Positions 8,936 to 17,466 of a stretch of DNA of 64,000 bases are shown here, piece by piece; the stretch's first letter is position 1; each line of letters opens with the position of its first letter. Source of the DNA: Phycisphaerales bacterium (GTDB lineage Bacteria; Planctomycetota; Phycisphaerae; Sedimentisphaerales; Anaerobacaceae); contig PMZJ01000029.1 in assembly GCA_003170415.1 (NCBI GenBank), forward strand, positions 27,985 to 91,984. The letters run 5' to 3'. Made by a program: the position numbers and the translations under genes. The notes below the pieces were generated by a model. That model searched no databases and was not told the DNA's origin. It saw nothing but the letters and a program-made list of their open reading frames with translations.

Positions 8936-9505
8936 TTACTTCTTCATGGTTGTGTCTTCGAGAAAGATATTGCCGGCGTATTTGAACTTCTGCCCGCCAA
9001 GCGAGGCATCGACCATCAGCCCCTTGTCGGTCGTGATAAATACCGCCATTCCGGATTTGTAGTCGGCCTTCACCGCCGCGCCAGTCGTCGCCGCTACGCC
9101 GGTAACCTGTGCGGAGAACGTGTACTCCTCGGCCTTGAACGCGTCAAGGTCGGGTTTGTCCCTGAAAAAAATAATCTCCCGGAAGTATTCGCCGCCCAGC
9201 GAAAAGCCCAGCGTCGCTTGCTTCATATCGCAATAGCCGACCATTTTGCCCTTCTCATAGACCTCGCCCTTGCCGTATGCCCCGCCGGCCCATATCGCGC
9301 CCTTGAATACCTTGGGCAAAACAGCGTAGCCGTATGACTTGTCGAAAAATTGTTGTATCTCGGGGTCTCTCTCCCCGAATATCGCGACCGCCTCGTTCAC
9401 CTGCGCCGTCAAAACCTCTCTTCCCTCCATCTTCTCAGGAGCCGTCGAACACCCGCCCAATACTATCGCCGCACACAAACTCAACGCAACCAATTTCACG
9501 TTCAT
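8936..9505 (-). CDS. SYLF (Ysc84-type) lipid-binding domain lipoprotein
   Basis: 189 residues. A lipoprotein signal (MNVKLVALSLCAAIVLGGC) is followed by a SYLF domain: YGYAVLPKVFKGAIWAGGAYGKGEVYEKGKM, then ATLGFSLGGEYF, EIIFFRD, and the terminal TDKGLMVDASLGGQKFKY. SYLF domains bind phospholipids in eukaryotes; bacterial members are exported and of unknown role. The signal peptide differs by one residue from that of the GH5 protein, over matching DNA, so one gene seems to have acquired the other's leader. Confidence 0.85.
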   Translation of the reverse strand: MNVKLVALSLCAAIVLGGCSTAPEKMEGREVLTAQVNEAVAIFGERDPEIQQFFDKSYGYAVLPKVFKGAIWAGGAYGKGEVYEKGKMVGYCDMKQATLGFSLGGEYFREIIFFRDKPDLDAFKAEEYTFSAQVTGVAATTGAAVKADYKSGMAVFITTDKGLMVDASLGGQKFKYAGNIFLEDTTMKK

Positions 9506-9624
9506 ACTTCGCTCCTTGCATTAATTCTTAATTTACCACTGGCCTGAATATACCAGCCCCGCCGCTGATTTTCTACCAATTATTGTGTCTTATTACGTGC
9601 AAAATGCAGGGTCGTCTGCTTCTG
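9441..9624. repeat. Duplicated leader block, copy 2 (SYLF promoter and signal peptide)
   Basis: Second copy of the block at 8631-8812. It ends directly at the stop codon of the rhomboid gene, which suggests this is the original location: the block would naturally be the intergenic space plus the SYLF 5' end. Confidence 0.75.
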
Positions 9625-10800
9625 TCATTCGTTCGGTATTTTCAGGCGAGCGTTGCATTTCGGGCATTTACCCGTCTTGCCCGCGAATTTTGCCGGCATC
9701 TTGAACCGCTTGCCGCACGAACAGGCGAACCGTATAAATTCGTCTTTAGGAGTTTGAGGTTCCAACGGTATCTTTTCCGGCTGCTCAGCAGGGTCAAATG
9801 ATATGGTCTTGGGCTCAAACGGAACCGGCGGTATGGGAACCAGCGGCAGTTCCGGCTGTTCGTTTGCCGTCGCGTTTAGATAACTATAATATCCCCTTGG
9901 GGACTCATCTGTCGGCGGATGCCTGTATTCTTCGATTATCTGCAAAAGCGATTTCTCATATCGTTCCATTGTCAGAATCTTGAATTTCAGCATTAAAATC
10001 GCCAGAACAACGCCCCCAACAAAACCTCCCAAGTGCGCGAAATACGCCACTCCTCCACCACCCTGCATCGCTCCCCAGATATCGAACGCCAGCCAGAATA
10101 ATATCATCCACGCGCTGCTTACGCTGAATTCCCTGGGCTTTATAAAAAGGATGAAATAGCAGGTTATTTCATTTTGGGGAAAGAGAACTAAAAACATTCC
10201 TACAATGCCGTTTATCGCCCCGCTTGCCCCAAGCACGCTTCCGCCGGCAAACACTAAGTGGGAAATTCCCGCGAGAAGCCCCAGGCCTATATAAACCGGA
10301 ATATAAAGAAGATTGCCTATTTTGGCACAAATGGCATTGCCGAATATCCACAAAAAAAGCATATTGCCCAGGAGGTGCAAAATGCCCCCGTGCAGCCACA
10401 TGTGCCCGAATAATCCTTTTAATGTCAATCCGTCTAAAATATAAGGCCTTATTTCCTCCCACACATAATACCGCCGGAGTATTATCTCCTTGATGATATT
10501 ATTTTTGAATTGTTCCCGCTCGTCGGCCTTCTTAAAGGGACTCTCCTCTTCAATACTGCTGGTGGTTTTTTCTACCGATTTTTCAATCTTTTTAAGCTGC
10601 TCATCCTTCACCCCGAAATCTTTGGCCGTCTCCTCTATCGACTTGTTCTCATACTCCTTTGTCTTGGCGGGCAGTTGCGCCTTGTGTTCCTGGATACTTA
10701 ACGTCTGCAAAACAAACACCGCGATTGTCCCCGCGATTATCAGCCAGTTCACAATCGGCAGTCGGTCCTGCGGAACATCAACACGCGCTGGTATTAACAA
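9625..10800 (-). CDS. Rhomboid-family intramembrane serine protease with C-terminal zinc ribbon
   Basis: 391 residues. First membrane segment at about 16-34, then a charged helical insert (40-115), then the rhomboid core. Signature residues: WLHGGILHLLGNM, the catalytic Ser193 in GASGAI and His256 in YFAHLGGF. After a Pro-rich linker (310-350) the protein ends in a zinc ribbon, C360-x-C362 and C379-x2-C382, of a type often found on planctomycete proteins. Rhomboids cleave membrane-anchored proteins within the bilayer; the ribbon may recruit substrates (inference). Confidence 0.9.
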   Translation of the reverse strand: MLIPARVDVPQDRLPIVNWLIIAGTIAVFVLQTLSIQEHKAQLPAKTKEYENKSIEETAKDFGVKDEQLKKIEKSVEKTTSSIEEESPFKKADEREQFKNNIIKEIILRRYYVWEEIRPYILDGLTLKGLFGHMWLHGGILHLLGNMLFLWIFGNAICAKIGNLLYIPVYIGLGLLAGISHLVFAGGSVLGASGAINGIVGMFLVLFPQNEITCYFILFIKPREFSVSSAWMILFWLAFDIWGAMQGGGGVAYFAHLGGFVGGVVLAILMLKFKILTMERYEKSLLQIIEEYRHPPTDESPRGYYSYLNATANEQPELPLVPIPPVPFEPKTISFDPAEQPEKIPLEPQTPKDEFIRFACSCGKRFKMPAKFAGKTGKCPKCNARLKIPNE

Positions 10801-11380
10801 TCTATCGCCTCCTGATATCTTCCGTCATCCTCACGTACAGCGTCCCATTTTTCCTGCTCGCCAGTATATACACATAATATTCGCACATCTCTGCATTATA
10901 TCGCATTTTTCAACCAATTTCCGCATCCCTAAATCAGAAATCATAAATCCCAAATCATAAATCCGAAACCCCTTGTTTCTCCCGACAATTCCGAGGACAA
11001 TACCTGTCCTCCGTAGTCCCTTAGGGACGAAGGAGGATGGCGGGGTTACACAATGAACGCCCCCATCGGGCGTTTGTATATAGCCCCGCTCTCCGGGCGG
11101 GGTTGCCTGCGCGAGGTCTGCTTAAACCCTTATCCGCCGCAAGCGGGGTTACTCAATGAACGCCCCCATCGGGCGTAATTTACTTCATCATTGGATATTC
11201 GATATTGGACATTTAATTCCGTCCTCCGTCTACTGTTCACCTCCTCTACTCTCCATTTTCTCGCGCATCACGCTTTCCCCTTGTTTCCACCGACAATCCA
11301 GAGGATAATAATACTGACAAAAGCAGGACTTACGCACCTTTGAACCCAAAAACAACCATAAATACGGCGATTGAGCAGTA
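10801..11380. other. Repeat-rich intergenic region
   Basis: No gene supported. It holds low-complexity AATCATAAATCC-type repeats (10925-10970), a GTAGTCCCTTAGGGACGAAG palindrome (11015-11034), two REP-like units (11036-11180) and a stretch of the dispersed intergenic type before the TPR gene. Confidence 0.6.
11036..11180 (+). repeat. REP-like double-hairpin element, two units
   Basis: Two copies of GGGGTTACNCAATGAACGCC continuing into an ATCGGGCGT hairpin arm (11042-11073 and 11145-11176). Between them are TTTGTATATA, a GCCCCGCTCTCCGGGCGGGG hairpin and GAGGTCTGCTTAA. The order and sequence match, inverted, the element at 18505-18625 over about 90 bases. This family clusters before the Y1 transposase at 19023. 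Confidence 0.85.
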
Positions 11381-13285
11381 ATGAAAGAAAACCAAAAAAC
11401 GTACTTGGGTTTTAGGCCGATATTCATAAAGCGTTTTCTACGCGGTTCCGCCAAATCCTTACCTGTCCTTGGCCCTCTGCTCAAGGAAATCACCTTTGGT
11501 GTTCTCGATGATGAGTCGGCCAAGGCTGAATCTGAAAAAATACATAACAAGTTGGACGAGATACTCAAAGGTCAGGATTATCAGGAAGTTGACTTTGCCG
11601 AAATCCTTCTCGCACTGCATATACAGACGGATGTAAATGAAACGATAAGTAAAAGACTCAAAGAGATTGAACAATCTCTAAGAGATGACAGTGATTCGCC
11701 ATTTCCAGAATACTTCGGAAAGGCCCTCGATAAGGTTATTGCTGGAAATGAAAAGATACGTGCCGACATACAAAAACTATCCGATGATCATAAGCAGCAA
11801 TCAGTGGAACACAAACAGCAAATAGATCTGCTTAATGAAATACTTGCAAAAATAGCTATAGATGAAAAAACCAAACTTGCCATAGAAAAAATATTCTTAA
11901 ACATCCTTCACAAAGAGGATATTCCGCAATGGCAGTGGCCGGAAAAACTTCAGGAAATAACCAAACACCATCAGGAACTGTTGGCCAAATTACAAACGAT
12001 TGAATCTGGCGACCCGGCGGTGGATACGCTCCGGGATAAGGCCCGCCGGATAATAGAACTTGGCGATTACGACAATGCCGACCAGCTCCTGCGGAAGGCA
12101 GTGGACATTGACCGAAAGGCCATAAAATCCCAACAGGAAAGATTAGACAACCGTAAACTCTCAATGAGCCAATCACTGGCAAGCCGGGCCGACCTTGCCG
12201 AAACAAAGCTGGATTACAAAAAAGCAATCGACCTCTACAAAGAGGCCTTGGATATTTTGCCGCAGAATCAGCAAGCCATACAGGCTGTGTACATGAATAA
12301 TCTGGCTTTCCTACATCATACCGTCGCCAATTATAACGAGGCCGAGCCGCTGATGAAACAGGCGCTGGCGATTGATGAAGCCCGTCTCGGCAAAGACCAT
12401 CCGAAGGTAGCCATCCGATTAAACAACTTGGCGCTGTTGTATCAGGCGACGAATCGGCTGGCGAAGGCCGAGCCACTGTTCAAACGGGCGCTGGCGATTG
12501 ATGAAGCCAGTTTCGGCAAAGACCATCCGAACGTGGCCACCCGATTAAATAACCTGGCGATCTTATACCAAGCGACGAATCGTATGGCGGAGGCCGAGCC
12601 GCTGAAGAAACGGGCGTTGGCGATATGGGAAAAATCCCTCGGTGAAAATCATCCTCAGGTGGCGACGGCATTAAACAACCTGGCGATGTTGTATTATGCG
12701 ACGAATCGGTTTTCCGAAGCCGAGCCAATGTTCAAACAGGCGCTGGCGATTGATGAAACCAGTTTTGGCAAAGACCATCCGAACGTGGCCATCCGTCTCA
12801 ACAATCTGGCGGCGTTGTATCAGGCGACGAATCGGCTTTCCGAGGCCGAGCCGATGCTCAAACGGGCGCTGGCTATATGGGAGAAATCCCTCGGTGAAAA
12901 TCATCCTCAGGTAGCGACAGCATTGAACAACCTGGCGGGGTTGTATCAGGATACGAATCGTCTGGCGGAGGCCGAGCCGATGTACAAACAGGCGCTGGCG
13001 ATTTATGAAGCCAGTCTCGGCAAAGACCATCCGGACGTGGCCAGAGATTTAAACAACCTGGCGCAGTTGTATCAGGCAACGAATCGACTGGCGGAAGCCG
13101 AACCGCTGATGAAACGGGTGGTAGAAATACTCCTACAGTTCACCCGCCGGACGGGCCATCCGCACCCGCATTTGGAAGATGCGGTCAAAAACTATACCGG
13201 CCTGCTTAGGCAAATGGGGTATAGTAAAGACGAGGTCGATGCCCGACTGAATCGCCTCGCTCCGGAAATGTTTAAGTCGAAATGA
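11381..13285 (+). CDS. Tetratricopeptide (kinesin-light-chain type) repeat protein with N-terminal helical region
   Basis: 634 residues, no signal peptide. Residues 10-45 contain a hydrophobic, glycine-broken helix pair (FLRGSAKSLPVLGPLLKEIT), then charged coiled-coil-like helices to about 230. From about 265 to 580 there are 42-residue TPRs with the pattern HP-VA--LNNLA-LY-ATNR--EAEP--K-ALAI. Two repeat versions alternate (DEASFGKDHPNVA and WEKSLGENHPQVA), and the two WEKSLGENHPQVATALNNLA copies differ only by silent changes, so an 84-residue double unit duplicated recently. The layout resembles sensor parts of NLR-like or conflict proteins, but no nucleotide-binding or effector domain is seen. 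Function unknown. Confidence 0.75.
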   Translation: MKENQKTYLGFRPIFIKRFLRGSAKSLPVLGPLLKEITFGVLDDESAKAESEKIHNKLDEILKGQDYQEVDFAEILLALHIQTDVNETISKRLKEIEQSLRDDSDSPFPEYFGKALDKVIAGNEKIRADIQKLSDDHKQQSVEHKQQIDLLNEILAKIAIDEKTKLAIEKIFLNILHKEDIPQWQWPEKLQEITKHHQELLAKLQTIESGDPAVDTLRDKARRIIELGDYDNADQLLRKAVDIDRKAIKSQQERLDNRKLSMSQSLASRADLAETKLDYKKAIDLYKEALDILPQNQQAIQAVYMNNLAFLHHTVANYNEAEPLMKQALAIDEARLGKDHPKVAIRLNNLALLYQATNRLAKAEPLFKRALAIDEASFGKDHPNVATRLNNLAILYQATNRMAEAEPLKKRALAIWEKSLGENHPQVATALNNLAMLYYATNRFSEAEPMFKQALAIDETSFGKDHPNVAIRLNNLAALYQATNRLSEAEPMLKRALAIWEKSLGENHPQVATALNNLAGLYQDTNRLAEAEPMYKQALAIYEASLGKDHPDVARDLNNLAQLYQATNRLAEAEPLMKRVVEILLQFTRRTGHPHPHLEDAVKNYTGLLRQMGYSKDEVDARLNRLAPEMFKSK

Positions 13286-13832
13286 GTGGCTAACCACTTT
13301 CCGCATCCCCCCGCCTGTCCCCGAGTGTTGCTTCATTGGGATAGAACAGGGGACCCAGAATTAACTCAACATTAAAAACTCAAAACTAAATTTTCCTCGC
13401 CTCCGGCGTAATCCGCTTGCCTCGGCAAACAAAAGCAGTCAGCTTTATAAAAGGGCAATAAGCCCTTGCGGGCGAAACGAGGGCCTTGCGCACAAATCAT
13501 ATTTGGAGCAAAGACCGCGTTGAGAACGCAAAGCTGACTGTTCTCTGTGGTTAAAAAACAGTGTAAATCAGTGTTAATCCGTGTCTAAAAAAAACTCTGC
13601 GGAATCTGCGTTACCTGTCCTGAGCAGTAGTCGAAGGAATCCGCGTCTAAATAAATCAGTGTTAACCCGTTAGATGGCGGCTTCGCCTATCTCACGGGGT
13701 GAATCCGTGTCTGAAAAAATAATTCTCTGCGTTCTCTGCGTCCTCCGCGGTAAAACAAATCGTCATTCGTCAATCGACAATCGACAATCTACTTATTGCA
13801 ATCCTGCCTGCCAATCATTCTAATATACCCCG
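13286..13832. other. Intergenic region made of dispersed repeat fragments
   Basis: No gene supported. Contains ACTCAACATTAAAAACTC-type repeats (13370-13390), a GGGCAATAAGCCC inverted repeat near 13465, several blocks of the family AGTGTTAATCCGTGTCT and TTCTCTGCGTCCTCCGCGG (13540-13760), and a TCGAA-type copy at 13616-13640. Confidence 0.6.
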
Positions 13833-14846
13833 ATGTTCAAAAACATATCCATAATCGGCGATGGTGCGATGGGCACCGTCCTTGCGATGCTGCTGGCGGA
13901 AAAGAATACTCCCGTTCGCCTCTGGGGCTACGATGCCAAACAATTGCAGGAGATGGCTTCCGCCCGCGAAAACATAAAATTCCTCCCCGGCCACAAACTC
14001 CCCGAAACGATTATTTTCGAACCCGACGACAAGCGGATTATGACGGACGCCGACCTGATTATCTCCGCCGTCCCCTGCCAGTTTATGCGAAGTGTCTGGA
14101 CCCGCCTGCAAAAATACACGCCCAAAGACGTCCCCGTCTGCTCAGTCGCAAAGGGAATCGAAAATAAAACCCTGCTTCGCCCGACGCAAATCATCGCCGA
14201 CGTACTCGGCAGCAACTCACGCGGCTTGGCCGCCCTATCCGGCCCGACAATCTCCGACGAACTCGCCGCAAAATTGCCCGCCACCGCCTGCGTCGCCTCC
14301 GCCGACGACCAGCTCGCCCAGCAAATCCAGCTTACCCTCAGCATCTCCTGGTTCCGCATTTATACCAATACCGACGTTGTCGGCGTGGAATTGGCCGGCG
14401 CAATGAAGAATATCATCGCCATCGCCGCAGGCATTATCGACGGCGTCGGCGCAGGCGACAACGCAAAGGCCGCCCTGCTTTGCAGGGGCCTCGCCGAAAT
14501 CTCCCGCCTCGGGCTGGCTATGGGTGCAAACCCGCAGACCTTCGCAGGCCTTACCGGCCTCGGCGATTTGGTAACAACCTGCATATCCCCCAAGGGCAGA
14601 AACCGCTCATTCGGCGAACGAATCGGCAAGGGCCAAACTCCCCAGCTTGCCCAATCCGCCACCGAATCCGTTATTGAGGGTATTGCCACCTGCAAAGCCG
14701 TCGTCGAGGGTCTCCTCCGGCAATACAAAGTCGAGATGCCGATTACCCAGGCCGTCTATGATGTCCTCTTCAGAAACAAATCCGTCCAGTCCGCCATCGC
14801 CGACCTTATGACCCGTCGACTAAAATCAGAACAATCATATTCTTAA
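13833..14846 (+). CDS. gpsA: Glycerol-3-phosphate dehydrogenase [NAD(P)+]
   Basis: 337 residues. Cytosolic enzyme reducing dihydroxyacetone phosphate to sn-glycerol-3-phosphate for phospholipid synthesis. N-terminal dinucleotide-binding motif IIGDGAMGTVLA (G9-x-G11-x2-G14), then SGPTISDELA. The family catalytic lysine lies in ELAGAMKNIIAIAAGI, followed by the substrate-binding stretch NAKAALLCRGLAEI and TFAGLTGLGDLVTTC. It supplies the substrate of PgsA, encoded at the start of the window. A diverged copy of its last 19 codons lies 62 bases after the stop. Confidence 0.96.
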   Translation: MFKNISIIGDGAMGTVLAMLLAEKNTPVRLWGYDAKQLQEMASARENIKFLPGHKLPETIIFEPDDKRIMTDADLIISAVPCQFMRSVWTRLQKYTPKDVPVCSVAKGIENKTLLRPTQIIADVLGSNSRGLAALSGPTISDELAAKLPATACVASADDQLAQQIQLTLSISWFRIYTNTDVVGVELAGAMKNIIAIAAGIIDGVGAGDNAKAALLCRGLAEISRLGLAMGANPQTFAGLTGLGDLVTTCISPKGRNRSFGERIGKGQTPQLAQSATESVIEGIATCKAVVEGLLRQYKVEMPITQAVYDVLFRNKSVQSAIADLMTRRLKSEQSYS

Positions 14847-14907
14847 TTTTGCTTTCCCTATCCTAATCTGTGAAGACCTCGGCGTAGTCCCTTATGGACG
14901 AAGACGG

Positions 14908-14964
14908 GTCCAGTCCGCTATCTCCGACCTGATGACCCGCCAGTTAAAACCTGAGCAAACGTAG
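14908..14964 (+). pseudogene. Remnant of the gpsA 3' end
   Basis: Nineteen in-frame codons ending in TAG translate to VQSAISDLMTRQLKPEQT, against VQSAIADLMTRRLKSEQS at the true gpsA C-terminus. Most DNA differences are silent (GCT/GCC, CTG/CTT, CGC/CGT, TTA/CTA, GAG/GAA). It therefore looks like the tail of a second gpsA allele that diverged under selection rather than a fresh copy. Confidence 0.8.
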
Positions 14965-15200
14965 CGACCTGTGGTGAGCATCGTCGAACCAGTCGAAGGT
15001 CTAAAACTTGAACAAACGTAGCGACCTGTGGCGAGCTTGTTTATCCTGAGCTTGTCAGTGGTGAGCATAGTCGAACCAGTCGAAGGTCTAAAACCTGAGC
15101 AAACGTAGTGACCTGTGGCGAGCTTGCTTATCCTGAGCTTGTCAGTGGTGAGCATCGTCGAACCATCGAAGGAGTCGAACCGGTCGAAGGGCTAAAATCT
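14941..15200. repeat. Tandem array combining the gpsA tail and TCGAA-type repeat
   Basis: Three or so imperfect units of about 60-110 bases. Each runs from GACCTGTGGYGAGC through GTCGAACCAGTCGAAGG to TAAAACYTGARCAAACGTAG, the last part being the final codons of the gpsA remnant. Later units gained an inner ATCCTGAGCTTGTCAGTGG segment. Confidence 0.8.
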
Positions 15201-15678
15201 GAAACCCGAAATTGATGCCTTGCCTGCCCTGCGTAGCTTTAGCGAAGAAGGGCGTCGTCCTGTCTGCGAAGCCATGCGTAGCCCCCCTTGCCCCTGCGTC
15301 TCGTTTTGTGCACCCCCCTGTTTCGCTTTGCGAAGCCCCTCAACTTGCTTCGCAAGAAACACCAGGGGCGAACAAAGCGTGGGGCGGGCTTCGCAAAACG
15401 GCAGGGGTCAAAGGGTTAAAGCCCGAACACCCAGATATCGGCTGATATCTCCTCGCTTTTTGTCATTGCGACCCCCGCTGCTGTCTTGCGACAGCAAGAC
15501 ACGGGGGAAAGCAATCTCCGTAACTCAAAACTAAACACTCAACATTAACCCACCCCTACCCGACACGTAACGGCCTGTCCCGCCGTAGCCCTTGGCGAAG
15601 GGGGAAGCGCAGAGCCCGCTTCGGAATCTTCAACCAGCCAAAAAACTTGACCGCCCAAACTTTCATAAACCAAAATGA

Positions 15679-15706
15679 TTGACTCCCCGCCGATTTCCGC
15701 TAATAT
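15679..15706 (+). promoter_or_regulatory. Promoter of tRNA-Val
   Basis: TTGACT (15679-15684) and TAATAT (15701-15706), spacer 16 bases, about 25 bases before the tRNA. Confidence 0.65.
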
Positions 15707-15731
15707 ATCCCCGACCGGAATTTTGTATCCC

Positions 15732-15805
15732 GGGCGGTTAGCTCAGTTGGTTAGAGCGCGTGCTCGACACGCACGAGGTCACAGGTTCGAGCCCTGTACC
15801 GCCCA
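15732..15805 (+). tRNA. tRNA-Val (GAC)
   Basis: 74-base cloverleaf. Acceptor GGGCGGT/ACCGCCC, D stem GCTC/GAGC, anticodon stem CGTGC/GCACG with loop TCGACAC, T stem ACAGG/CCTGT with loop TTCGAGC, discriminator A, no encoded CCA. In the standard alignment the anticodon is GAC (Val) but base 33 is C instead of the near-universal U. A one-base shift would give CGA but breaks a stem pair. The body sequence resembles bacterial valine tRNAs. Confidence 0.85.
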
Positions 15806-15863
15806 TTACAACGGTTGAGGGATAGCCATGCGATTCATATTTAACCTTTTTTGGCAAAATGGG

Positions 15864-15946
15864 CGATATATAACAAGGTATGGGCGTTGGCACATCGAAT
15901 AAAAGCCAAGGACTATCAAACAGACGATATATAACAAGGTATGGGC
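15864..15946. repeat. Direct repeat before the LpxR-like gene
   Basis: GATATATAACAAGGTATGGG occurs twice with a 61-base period (15865-15884 and 15926-15945), between tRNA-Val and the gene at 16006. Function unknown; it could be a binding site in the leader. Confidence 0.7.
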
Positions 15947-16005
15947 CACGCTATTAGTGTAGCAGTAAGGAGCCAGGGACCATTAAAGGGCAAGCGAAAA
16001 AACGG

Positions 16006-16980
16006 GTGAGAAAAGACGGGGTTGGCATAGCAATCCTAACGGGGATTATCTGCGTCGCGACGACGTGCATCACATCAGGCGCGGAGACATTTACGCTCTA
16101 CATGGAAAACGACGGGACGTTTATCAAGCCATTATACCGAACGGACCGTCACTATACCGACGGGGTAAAACTGGCTTTCACGAATCAGCCAGACGTCAAT
16201 TTTCTGAAAGATTATTCACAGTGGAATGGTTTTGGTCAAAACGACGGCCAGGTTACCACGGCACTGGGGTATTTTTTCGGGCAGAATCTATATACGCCTG
16301 ACTATGTTGCCGAACCATCGCTTCGAGCCAAACACGACATGGTATTCGCGGGATGGATGTATGGGGGCATATTCGCGCAGCGGGCCGCAGACAACCAGAT
16401 GGAACATTTGGAGCTGAACCTGGGGATGATAGGGCCGATAGCGAACGGTGGTGAGATTCAAAGTTTTATTCATGACCATATCGGGGCAGCAGAGCCGGAG
16501 GGATGGGGTGGTCAATTAGGCGACGAGTTCGAGGCGGATGTTACGTGGCTGAGAAGACAAAGGATCGATGAGCGGTATTTTACGCGGACGGAGAATTTTG
16601 ATTCGCATTTAGAATACGGGGCGACGGTTGGAACGCTGCATCGCAACGCTAACGGGGGAATAGTTTTCAGATACGGGCTGCATCTGCCGAATGATTTTGG
16701 GCCTGGGCGACTTGAGGCGCCGGCGTCGGCGTGCATTGAGAAACCTACAGATGTTCAAACGGCGTATCTTTTTACGCGGATTGGCGGCAAGCTGGTTCAG
16801 TATGACCGGTTTTTGAGCGGACTTGACACGGAGCCGGCAGTCGGGGTGCTCCAGATGGGAATGGCTTATCGATATAAATCGTTCGAGGCAAGCTATTCAG
16901 AGACGTTCCTGACGAGGGAATATAAGGAGCAGGGCAACACGGATTCGTACGGGGCGATAAATATGACGTATAGGTTCTAA
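16006..16980 (+). CDS. LpxR-family outer-membrane protein (putative lipid A 3'-O-deacylase)
   Basis: 324 residues starting at GTG. N-terminal hydrophobic signal (about 8-26), then ENDG (N35, D36) and TDRHYTDGVKL (46-56), the LpxR signature. Further on, LNLGMIGP...GGEIQSFIHDHIG...PEGWGGQL matches the second LpxR block, with His156/His158 and the Glu of HLELN as likely active-site residues. Alternating amphipathic strands and a terminal Phe (MTYRF) fit an outer-membrane barrel. LpxR removes the 3'-acyloxyacyl chain of lipid A using calcium. The assignment to the family is firm; activity in this organism is inferred. Confidence 0.85.
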   Translation: MRKDGVGIAILTGIICVATTCITSGAETFTLYMENDGTFIKPLYRTDRHYTDGVKLAFTNQPDVNFLKDYSQWNGFGQNDGQVTTALGYFFGQNLYTPDYVAEPSLRAKHDMVFAGWMYGGIFAQRAADNQMEHLELNLGMIGPIANGGEIQSFIHDHIGAAEPEGWGGQLGDEFEADVTWLRRQRIDERYFTRTENFDSHLEYGATVGTLHRNANGGIVFRYGLHLPNDFGPGRLEAPASACIEKPTDVQTAYLFTRIGGKLVQYDRFLSGLDTEPAVGVLQMGMAYRYKSFEASYSETFLTREYKEQGNTDSYGAINMTYRF

Positions 16981-17466
16981 ATTTTAGCCACAGATTGCAC
17001 AGATTACACTGTTTTTTTCACCACGAAGGAAAAGAAGGCACACAAAGGTTTTAACCACGGATTACACGGATTATTTTTAGCCACCGAGTTCACAGAGCTT
17101 CCACCTACGCTAAAGCTACGGTGGACAGGCCGCAGGGCAGGCCGGGTGGCTAAAGGACAGCCCCCCATTTATTATCCGCCTACGGCGGATCAAAGCCGAG
17201 CAAAACACGCAGAACCCACAACTATATACGAAAACGCACAGGTGAAAAATACTTGTTTTCTTTCCAAATTAACAATATACTGCAAAAAAAGAGAAACCCT
17301 CCTTCGCCTCCTCCGTCGCTAAAGCTATGGAGGACAGGAAGGCTACGGAGGGCAGGTTCGCACCTTTACTTGTCAAAATACCTTGCCAGCGTGTTTTGGT
17401 TTAGATTATTTGAAGGAACTTAGGGTAAGAGATATCATTTTTTTCAAGGTACGATCTGGCAAACAT
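16981..17466. other. Intergenic repeat region
   Basis: No gene. Contains CACAGATTACACTG and CACGGATTACACGG blocks (16985-17075), CGCTAAAGCTACGGTGGACAGG (17108-17130) and a second copy CGCTAAAGCTATGGAGGACAGG (17312-17333). These families recur elsewhere in the window. Confidence 0.6.

Larger units (their letters stand above)
14847..15731. other. Gene-free repeat region between gpsA and tRNA-Val
   Basis: Contains a gpsA 3' remnant (14908-14964), a tandem array (14941-15200) and stretches of the CGTAGCTTTAGCGAAG family (15230-15410). A further low-complexity run follows at 15520-15550, then the tRNA promoter. Open frames across 15212-15534 are low-complexity products of the repeats and are not called as genes. 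Confidence 0.65.

Noticed and set aside
12300-13100. Periodic DNA in the TPR gene, like a satellite
   Set aside because: The 126-base period keeps the reading frame and encodes 42-residue TPRs, so it is a coding repeat.
14941-15200. Possible CRISPR array (repeated units)
   Set aside because: Units differ in length and in the repeated part, have no constant-length spacers and no cas genes nearby. They are degenerate tandem copies of the gpsA tail and a dispersed repeat.
15212-15534. Open frames of 77 and 104 residues
   Set aside because: They run through dispersed repeats, have Cys/Pro-rich low-complexity products and no Shine-Dalgarno.
15864-16005. Integrated element using tRNA-Val as attachment site
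   Set aside because: No integrase gene follows and no copy of the tRNA 3' end was seen downstream in the window.
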